Source: CAZDME01 sp964506785 [NCBI: uncultured bacterium] (GTDB lineage: Bacteria > CAZDME01 > JAYEMH01). From it: a DNA stretch of 5,125 nucleotides. The position numbers and the translations under genes were made by a program. The notes below the pieces were generated by a model. The model was not told the DNA's origin. It did not search any database and saw nothing but the letters and a program-made list of their open reading frames with translations. Of the stretch, positions 1 to 3,918 are shown piece by piece (position 1 is the first letter of the stretch; every line of letters starts with the position of its first letter). The stretch is taken from contig CAZDME010000075.1 of assembly GCA_964506785.1 (NCBI GenBank), positions 1-5,125 of the forward strand. Direction: 5' to 3'.

Positions 1-97
1 CTAAAGGATTCGACTCGTCTTTCTTTCGTTCGTGAAAAGTATGCGAACATCCCGTAATAATAAGCATAATGATAAATGTCAGGTATATATTTCTCAT
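1..97 (-). CDS. Lipoprotein N-terminus, partial (runs off the left edge)
   Basis: An ATG at 97-95 opens a frame that stays open for 32 codons to the window edge, so the 3' end is missing. The translation starts MRNIYLTFIIMLIITGCSHT. That is a textbook lipoprotein signal: one basic residue (R2), a hydrophobic core at about residues 4-14, then the lipobox I-I-T-G-C with the cysteine at position 17. Signal peptidase II would be expected to cut before Cys17 and the mature protein to be lipid-anchored. After the cysteine the chain becomes polar and charged (HERKEDES), as expected for a linker. It begins 11 bases after the stop of the TspO gene, so it is probably the next gene of the same operon. 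The ribosome site is weak (GAGAG at about 105-109). Another ATG at 104-102 opens a different frame, but it encodes a Tyr-rich chain without any signal. Function beyond a lipoprotein cannot be told from 32 residues. Confidence 0.72.
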   Translation of the reverse strand, partial: MRNIYLTFIIMLIITGCSHTFHERKKDESNPL

Positions 98-108
98 TTA
101 GCATTCTC

Positions 109-570
109 TCAGTTTAGCATTAACAGCGCTGAATTAAGCAAAAGCGCGAAGCTTATCCATAAAATATATGGCGTAAGCAAAAAAAACGCCGGTTTTGAAA
201 TATTAAAAAAAACTGCCATAGTCCATACTATAGCCAGCCACAAAAACACGATTACAATCATGCCGCCGCCTATTGACCTGCCCCCGAAAAAAACAACCGG
301 CCATAAACTGTTTAAAGACAGTTGCAGAACAAAAATCGCCAGCGCCGATCTTACGCCGGGCGTTCGTAATCCTTTACGCCAAACAGTGTATGCCGCGATA
401 CCCATCATGGTATACAAAATTATCCATACGGGCCCAAAAATCCGGTCAGGCGGGTTAAAAAATGGTTTTTTGAGACTCTCGTACCATAACGGCATAGAAT
501 ATCGAGTAAACAACCCTCCGATTACTCCGGCAAGCTGACAAAGTAAAATGCTTATTAACAGTTTAAACAT
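109..570 (-). CDS. tspO: TspO/MBR family tryptophan-rich membrane protein
   Basis: This 153-residue protein has the length and layout of the TspO/MBR (peripheral benzodiazepine receptor) family: five hydrophobic helices in the inner membrane. Recognisable family blocks are W29-Y-E-S-L-K-K-P-x-F-N-P-P at 29-41, G-P-V-W at 46-49 followed by LYTMMGIAAY to 61, LQLSLNSLWPVVFFG at 82-96, and PYILWxxFALLLN at 134-146. Family members bind porphyrins, and bacterial forms have been linked to tetrapyrrole level, photo-oxidative stress and light-dependent porphyrin breakdown. That is family knowledge and was not tested here. The ATG at 570-568 follows the UvsE stop after one base, so translation is probably coupled. 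No strong Shine-Dalgarno is seen; the nearest is GGCGG inside the end of uvsE. Its place after a DNA-photodamage endonuclease and a flavin protein fits a light-stress role. The opposite strand is also open over 32-538, but that is a shadow. Confidence 0.93.
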   Translation of the reverse strand: MFKLLISILLCQLAGVIGGLFTRYSMPLWYESLKKPFFNPPDRIFGPVWIILYTMMGIAAYTVWRKGLRTPGVRSALAIFVLQLSLNSLWPVVFFGGRSIGGGMIVIVFLWLAIVWTMAVFFNISKPAFFLLTPYILWISFALLLNSALLMLN

Positions 571-571
571 A

Positions 572-1471
572 TCAGGCCGTACCGCCGAAACGTTTATCGC
601 CTTTAAGCGCTTTTACCGCTTTTAAGGCGCTCTTTTCTTTATCCTTAATCTCTAACATTATATCAAAATCATAAGGCCTGGATGCTTTTAAAAAAGTCTT
701 AAAACTTTTTATATCGATAGATTCCGCGTGGCTTCCGGGTTTTGCATTTTTTTTCTGGAGGCTGTAATCCACCATTAAAATCCCGTCTTTTTCTTTCCAT
801 GTTCTACGCGATAACTTTATTGCGCCCGACACCGATTCTCCGGAGCAGTTTACCGAGTGATGAAATACGTCAAAAAGTACGGGAACGCCTATTTTATTAC
901 TTATAGACATACAATTTCTCAATGTATAGCTAACGTCGTCGTTTTCGATAACAAGCCGTCTCTTTACTGCGCTATCTAACTTGCCAAAGCGGTATATAAA
1001 CCTATCGATGCTTTCTTTCTTATTTCCATACACGCCGCCCACATGTATCTGCATCTTCGCTTTATTGTCGAGTTCCATTAAGTCAAGAACCTGTGCATGA
1101 TAAAGAAGCTCTTTATGGCTTCTTTTGAAAATATCTTCATCTAGTGAATTTATAAGCGTAAATTGATCGGGGTGCATGGATATTCTTATGCCATGCTTCT
1201 TAATAAATTTTCCTATCTCTATAAAAGTACTTTTAAAATGCTCCTGCCAATTAAATTTGCATACCGGATGGGAGGCAAAAGGCACAAGAACTGAAGATAT
1301 CCTGAAGAAAAAAATATTGTTTTTTACGTTAAATCGCAGCATCTTTAAAAGGCAATCCAGGTTGTTCTCAACTGATTCAATAAGACGGCTGTCTGAATAA
1401 GATTTCAGCCTGAATGTCTTACCGGCTTTGCATCCTAACGTCCGATTTAAACAAGGGTAACCTATTCTCAT
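572..1471 (-). CDS. uvsE: UV damage endonuclease UvsE/UVDE
   Basis: This 299-residue protein is a TIM-barrel UV damage endonuclease. The family nicks DNA 5' of cyclobutane dimers, 6-4 photoproducts and some other lesions, starting an excision route independent of UvrABC. Family blocks appear in order: F-R-I-S-S at 56-60 leading to PFASHP 64-69, RISMHPDQF 96-104, QIHVGGVYGNK 141-151, RLVIENDD 172-179, PVLFDVFHH 197-205, HAESID 248-253 and DIMLEIKDKE 270-279. Probable metal ligands, by analogy with the Thermus enzyme, are H68, H100, H143, E176, D201, H204, H248 and E274. Where the Thermus-type enzyme has the modified lysine and a histidine (K-x-H-Y-S), this protein reads M233-V-D235-Y-S, so the metal site seems altered. 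From memory this MVDYS form recurs in a subgroup starting MxIGYPCxNR. The ATG overlaps the upstream TGA as ATGA, with GGA six bases upstream. The next gene starts one base after its stop. Confidence 0.95.
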   Translation of the reverse strand: MRIGYPCLNRTLGCKAGKTFRLKSYSDSRLIESVENNLDCLLKMLRFNVKNNIFFFRISSVLVPFASHPVCKFNWQEHFKSTFIEIGKFIKKHGIRISMHPDQFTLINSLDEDIFKRSHKELLYHAQVLDLMELDNKAKMQIHVGGVYGNKKESIDRFIYRFGKLDSAVKRRLVIENDDVSYTLRNCMSISNKIGVPVLFDVFHHSVNCSGESVSGAIKLSRRTWKEKDGILMVDYSLQKKNAKPGSHAESIDIKSFKTFLKASRPYDFDIMLEIKDKEKSALKAVKALKGDKRFGGTA

Positions 1472-1908
1472 TTCATTTCCAGCTCTAAGACTTCCTGAAA
1501 TCGCTGTACAAAAATATATCTATCAACCTTTATGGAAACTATAGACGTTTCCGGGTCATTGATAAAACCTCTTAAATGGGGAAATCTTTTTAAATAGAGT
1601 TTTTTATACTTTGTTTGTAGGGGTAAGTTTACCCGTTTCGCCTTTCCGTTCACTGTCAAAGCAACAGCATCCTTGAAATCTCTGACATAATTTCTTCTGC
1701 TATCGATTAACATAGATACATTACGGTGTTTAATAATGTTTCTATACTTTCTCGTATGGCGCATCGTAGCAAAAAGTATAAATCTAAGGTCTTTTGTAAA
1801 AGAAAATCCTACCAAGGTGCCATAAGGATAGATATCCCCTTGAGTCGCAAGAACGCCTAATGTCTGCTTTTTTAGAAGTTCTTTTACTTTGTCTTTTAGC
1901 TTAGACAC
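1468..1908 (-). CDS. Pyridoxamine 5'-phosphate oxidase-like FMN-binding split-barrel protein
   Basis: This 146-residue protein matches the PNPOx-like flavin reductase fold, a split beta-barrel that normally binds FMN as a homodimer. The first strand pair is GVLATQ (18-23) and YPYGTLVGFSF (27-37). The typical flavin-phosphate block FATMRHTRKYRNI spans 46-58 with R50, T52 and K54, followed by NVSMLID at 63-69, and the region ends with a short acidic tail. Its length fits the small, single-domain branch of the family, whose substrates are mostly unknown. It is not a full PdxH, so calling it a vitamin B6 enzyme would be unjustified. Flavin, F420 or haem binding are all possible in this fold. The start is GTG at 1908-1906, chosen because AGGA lies five bases upstream. 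It is the first gene of the second transcription unit, about 175 bases downstream of the predicted transcription start. Its TGA overlaps the uvsE ATG, so the two are probably co-translated. Confidence 0.88.
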   Translation of the reverse strand: MSKLKDKVKELLKKQTLGVLATQGDIYPYGTLVGFSFTKDLRFILFATMRHTRKYRNIIKHRNVSMLIDSRRNYVRDFKDAVALTVNGKAKRVNLPLQTKYKKLYLKRFPHLRGFINDPETSIVSIKVDRYIFVQRFQEVLELEMK

Positions 1909-1913
1909 GTTTT

Positions 1914-1917
1914 TCCT
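1914..1917 (-). promoter_or_regulatory. Shine-Dalgarno AGGA deciding the GTG start
   Basis: AGGA on the minus strand is separated from GTG at 1908-1906 by the five bases AAAAC. This is the best ribosome site in the second unit and the reason the non-ATG start at 1908 is preferred. Confidence 0.75.
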
Positions 1918-2032
1918 GTCTCGCCTTTTGCATACTTTCGGTTACCCTTCGAATCTCGTATCTATGCATATATCAGGCACTTACAAATAGCCGTACATAT
2001 CTTTTAAAAAACCTAAAATCATCATACAATAA

Positions 2033-2062
2033 CGGATCTGGCGGCCATCCGAAAATACGGAT
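2033..2062 (-). promoter_or_regulatory. Two mutually exclusive hairpins in the leader of the second unit
   Basis: On the transcribed (minus) strand, ATCCG at 2062-2058 can pair with CGGAT at 2051-2047 across the loop TATTTT. The same CGGAT can instead join a downstream stem: CGGA (2051-2048) with TCCG (2036-2033) and TGG/CCA inside it, with a two-base bulge (2038-2037) and the loop CCG. The two stems share the middle segment and cannot form together. They start about 20 bases after the predicted transcription start. The alternatives are seen in the sequence; any regulatory role is inference, and no uridine tract follows, so this is not a simple intrinsic attenuator. Confidence 0.35.
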
Positions 2063-2089
2063 ATAGATATTCTCTACTTTAATAGACAG

Positions 2090-2098
2090 ATTATAGCA
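2090..2098 (-). promoter_or_regulatory. Extended -10 promoter (TGCTATAAT) for the PNPOx-like/uvsE/tspO unit
   Basis: The minus strand reads TGC at 2098-2096 followed directly by TATAAT at 2095-2090: a perfect -10 box plus the TGN extension of sigma-70-type promoters. No good -35 exists at 16-18 bases spacing (the closest, TGTTCC at 2118-2113, is poor). That is tolerated in extended -10 promoters. Transcription would begin near 2083, giving a leader of about 175 bases. Three phased A-tracts lie 71-100 bases upstream. Confidence 0.6.
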
Positions 2099-2145
2099 TA
2101 AGGAGCGGGATGGGAACAGATTTATAATTCCGTGTAATCCCGAAG

Positions 2146-2166
2146 CTGAACGCGAAAGCGATTCAG
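2146..2166. repeat. Bulged inverted repeat with GAAA loop
   Basis: The plus strand reads CTGAACGC, then the tetraloop GAAA, then GCGATTCAG. The arms form eight base pairs (CTGAA/TTCAG and CGC/GCG) with one bulged A at 2161. As plus-strand RNA the loop would be a stable GNRA type closed by C-G; as minus-strand RNA it would be UUUC. No T-run follows on either side, so it does not look like a terminator. It lies inside the larger inverted-repeat span 1972-2201. Confidence 0.5.
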
Positions 2167-2168
2167 TG

Positions 2169-2193
2169 AAAAAGCGGCAAAAAGTTTAAAAAG
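2169..2193. other. Helically phased A-tracts (likely curved DNA)
   Basis: Three AAAAAG units begin at 2169, 2179 and 2188, that is 10 and 9 bases apart, close to one helical turn. Phased A5 tracts are a known cause of intrinsic DNA curvature. T-tracts at 2201-2204 and 2212-2217 continue the pattern roughly one turn apart. The position upstream of the extended -10 promoter could help promoter activity or nucleoid-protein binding. Confidence 0.45.
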
Positions 2194-2197
2194 TGCC
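2169..2197 (-). terminator. Weak terminator candidate after the first unit
   Basis: On the minus strand GGCA at 2197-2194 can pair with TGCC at 2179-2176 across a 14-base AT loop, followed by GC and five Ts (2173-2169). The four-pair stem is short for an intrinsic terminator. It is the only T-tract-backed hairpin found after the small gene ending at 2262, so it is offered as the best candidate and not as a firm call. Confidence 0.25.
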
Positions 2198-2261
2198 TGA
2201 TTTTCTTCTTATTTTTTAGGGCAGGGGGTGGTTTTTGACGTAAGCAAAAATGGATTCTTCA

Positions 2262-2456
2262 TCAAGGCGATTTCGGCATTTTATCTTTGTCGCCGTTATT
2301 GAACTTTTCCTTTTTAGCGCTGAGTCCGTCCTCTAAATTTTCCAATTCCCGCATCATTTCAATAGAAACTGAATGAGCGGGCATCCTTTTCTTTAACTCC
2401 TCTATTTTCTTTTCAATAGCCAAAATTTTCCCTTTAAGCCTGTTTTCAGTTTCCAA
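2262..2456 (-). CDS. Small charged helical protein (PAHSV-type), TTG start
   Basis: This 64-residue protein is rich in Lys and Glu. Its first part (about 5-24) is a helix with heptad-like hydrophobics (L8, I11, I14, I18, L21). A fixed-looking turn R24-M-P-A-H-S-V follows, then a second helix with E33-M-M-R-E-L-E-N-L-E at 33-42 and a polar KDKMPKSP tail. This suggests a helical hairpin or coiled-coil adaptor. From memory, short proteins with the same PAHSV...MM-x-EL-E-x-LE pattern occur in anaerobes, some mislabelled as histidine kinases; no catalytic residues are visible. The start must be TTG at 2456-2454: a TGA sits two codons upstream and no ATG occurs before residue 25. Ribosome site support is poor. 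An ATG at 2466 is in another frame and would join this frame if one A of the AAAA run (2457-2460) were absent. It lies 32 bases after the DUF1638 gene, probably last in that unit. Confidence 0.7.
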   Translation of the reverse strand: METENRLKGKILAIEKKIEELKKRMPAHSVSIEMMRELENLEDGLSAKKEKFNNGDKDKMPKSP

Positions 2457-2488
2457 TTTTCAGCATCTTTTTATTACTAATTCTCAAC

Positions 2489-3121
2489 CTAAAAAATTCC
2501 ATCCATCAAAAAACATTTTAATCTATTAAGAGAAATTTTGTAAGGTTCTATATTAAGCTTCATCCAATCCGCAAATTCGAGTAACTTCTCAGGCGAATTA
2601 CTCGAATATTTCTCAAATATGCCGATGGGGTCGAGTAAAATTGCCTTATCATGCCGGGGGAAGGTCTCATTAACCTTGCCCTGATCCCAATCCTTAAAAA
2701 TTACTTTCCGGTATTCCAGCCAGCCGGGAGAAAGCCAATATACTTTTTTACCCATGCTTATCTTTTCTCTTTCATCCATGCCGGCAAGCATGTCAATACA
2801 GTTTTTTGCCTTAATTCTTTTAGCGTCCGCGCCTGTTTCCTGAATAATTCTATCTATGCCCCTTGAAGGATCTTTGGTATCGATAAAACATTTCTCGCCA
2901 TACACTATAAGGATTTTTTTTGAATACTTTTTCGCATTTTCAATTTGTTTCTTAAGCTGTTTTTCGAGTTCATGGGGAATTTCGTGCAGGCCGGGTGCGG
3001 TATATAAAAGCTTATCGGCGTTCAAAAAACCCTCTTCCCTTAAAAGGTTGAGCTCACGGCTCAATATACCGCAGGATATCACGGTATATTCCTTAAAATT
3101 TGCCGAAGGAAATGTTTTCAT
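2489..3121 (-). CDS. DUF1638 family protein, possible metal or corrinoid-related
   Basis: This 210-residue protein fits DUF1638, a family of unknown biochemistry known mainly from methanogens and other anaerobes, often near methyltransferase or corrinoid genes. Family-like blocks are I15-S-C-G-I-L at 15-20, L45-H-E-I-P-H at 45-50, a strand ILIVYGEKCF at 70-79, KNCIDMLAG at 106-114 and VYWLSPGWLEYRK at 127-139. Three cysteines (C17, C78, C108) and H46 fall in these blocks and could form a metal or cofactor site; that is inference. No signal peptide or membrane helix is present, so it should be cytoplasmic. The ATG at 3121-3119 comes one base after the CooC-like stop, which strongly suggests coupled translation and a shared process. 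The stop is TAG. No corrinoid methyltransferase is visible here, so the usual neighbours are either outside the window or absent. Confidence 0.82.
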   Translation of the reverse strand: MKTFPSANFKEYTVISCGILSRELNLLREEGFLNADKLLYTAPGLHEIPHELEKQLKKQIENAKKYSKKILIVYGEKCFIDTKDPSRGIDRIIQETGADAKRIKAKNCIDMLAGMDEREKISMGKKVYWLSPGWLEYRKVIFKDWDQGKVNETFPRHDKAILLDPIGIFEKYSSNSPEKLLEFADWMKLNIEPYKISLNRLKCFLMDGIF

Positions 3122-3122
3122 T

Positions 3123-3884
3123 TCAAATTAAATTTCCCGTATCGTTCAAAATCTTTTTAACAGAAACGCAGGCGGGTGAATTATCAGGGAGCCCTAACAA
3201 CGACTTACCGCTTAAATTATATTTCTTTAATTCCATGTCATATGGTATTTTTCCCGTATAATATCGGCTGATTTTACGCAAATGCTCCTCTGACTCCGGC
3301 TCAAACTCATGGTTCCCCATTGCGTAAAGATGTTTATATTTAATATCGCAAGATTTAGTTATATCTTCCACTCTTTTTATATGTTTTATCGATTTTAACG
3401 AAGGGTCTAAAAATATAAAAAGGTCGTCTATATCCGACGTTATCTTTCTATTTAAATGCTCCACCCCCGCGGGTGAATCTATTACTATATTTCTATAGCT
3501 TTTGGACAATCTCGGAATATTTTCTTTTAGTAAATCATCCGGGACGCAATAGCAGCCCGGCAGTAATTTTACGCCCAGTGTAAGCAGATCAAAATTTTCC
3601 CCCTCATGTAAGCAGTCGCTTTGAAGCAGGTATTCCATCTGATGATGCAAGGGCGTCGAGTCGAATTCCTTGCCGCCTTTTCTTTTCCGTATAATATTGT
3701 AAAGCGCGTCTGAAACAGTTATCGTCTGATCATTATCTAAATTTATGCCGAGCATATCTGCCAGATTCTGGTCAGGGTCAAGGTCAATAAGAAGTGATGG
3801 GGCCTTAAGATATCTGGCGGCCAATGCCACAAATGTGGTTTTTCCGGTACCGCCTCTTCCGGTAGAAACTATTATTTTAGCCAT
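3123..3884 (-). CDS. CooC-like MinD/ParA-superfamily ATPase with CxC metal motif
   Basis: This 253-residue protein is a deviant Walker A P-loop ATPase. The P-loop is G9-R-G-G-T-G-K15-T-T at 9-17, the switch I region is LIDLDPDQNLA at 32-42, and Walker B is IVIDSPAG at 133-140. Specific to the CooC branch (nickel-handling maturation factors of carbon monoxide dehydrogenase) are C111-Y-C113, the shared metal-binding motif at the dimer interface, and AGVEHLNR at 139-146 followed by DPSLKSIK at 160-167. CooC proteins couple ATP hydrolysis to metal insertion. No CODH gene is visible, so the client is unknown, and the symbol cooC is withheld. Position 10, the signature lysine of the family (KGGxGK), is arginine here. 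It has no ferredoxin domain. The ATG at 3884-3882 has AAGGG 14 bases upstream, a long spacing. Neighbours are the CDF-NifX fusion (34 bases upstream) and DUF1638 (one base downstream). Confidence 0.85.
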   Translation of the reverse strand: MAKIIVSTGRGGTGKTTFVALAARYLKAPSLLIDLDPDQNLADMLGINLDNDQTITVSDALYNIIRKRKGGKEFDSTPLHHQMEYLLQSDCLHEGENFDLLTLGVKLLPGCYCVPDDLLKENIPRLSKSYRNIVIDSPAGVEHLNRKITSDIDDLFIFLDPSLKSIKHIKRVEDITKSCDIKYKHLYAMGNHEFEPESEEHLRKISRYYTGKIPYDMELKKYNLSGKSLLGLPDNSPACVSVKKILNDTGNLI

Positions 3885-3918
3885 TTTTTGATTTTATTCC
3901 CTTACCTTTCTTTTTTTG

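Larger units (their letters stand above)
1972..2201. repeat. 11-bp perfect inverted repeat enclosing 208 bases, possible miniature element
   Basis: ATCAGGCACTT at 1972-1982 is the exact reverse complement of AAGTGCCTGAT at 2191-2201. The enclosed segment is non-coding and contains the GAAA-loop hairpin, the phased A-tracts and the promoter of the second unit. This resembles a small non-autonomous mobile element with terminal inverted repeats. However, no target-site duplication is visible next to the arms and only one copy exists in this window. Confidence 0.35.
1909..2261. other. 353-base non-coding region between the two transcription units
   Basis: No open frame here has a start, ribosome site and plausible protein on either strand, and no tRNA or known riboswitch was recognised. 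The part nearest the PNPOx-like gene (1909-2083) is its probable untranslated leader. The middle (2090-2098) carries an extended -10 promoter. The outer part (2140-2240) is structured and AT-rich: a hairpin with a GAAA loop, phased A-tracts, and a G-rich run at 2219-2231 on the plus strand (GGG, GGGGG and GG). An 11-bp inverted repeat encloses 1972-2201. All genes on both sides point the same way, so this is a boundary between tandem units and not a divergent promoter region. Confidence 0.8.

Noticed and set aside
1-30. Plus-strand AGGATTCGACT, resembling the 5' end of tmRNA (GGATTCGAC)
   Set aside because: The following sequence shows no tmRNA features, and the stretch is accounted for by the lipoprotein coding frame on the minus strand.
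28-48. GTTCG...CGAAC inverted repeat as a terminator after tspO
   Set aside because: It has a five-pair stem with an 11-base loop and no T-run on the minus strand, and it lies inside the lipoprotein frame.
32-538. 168-codon open frame on the plus strand
   Set aside because: It lies antisense to tspO, whose translation shows clear family motifs. The plus-strand protein has no recognisable domain or ribosome site and is a shadow.
1176-1400. 74-codon plus-strand frame
   Set aside because: It is wholly inside uvsE on the opposite strand, with no own signals.
2219-2231. G-rich run as a G-quadruplex
   Set aside because: Only two runs of three or more G are present, followed by GG. At best a weak two-layer structure could form, so it is not reported as a feature.
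1909-2261. CRISPR array or tRNA in the intergenic region
   Set aside because: There are no regularly spaced direct repeats of suitable length and no cloverleaf or T-loop consensus on either strand.
2235-2263. TTGACG as a plus-strand -35 box
   Set aside because: No -10-like hexamer exists at 16-18 bases and no plus-strand gene follows.
2856-3131. 91-codon plus-strand frame with hydrophobic stretches
   Set aside because: It is antisense to the DUF1638 gene, which has better motifs and operon spacing.
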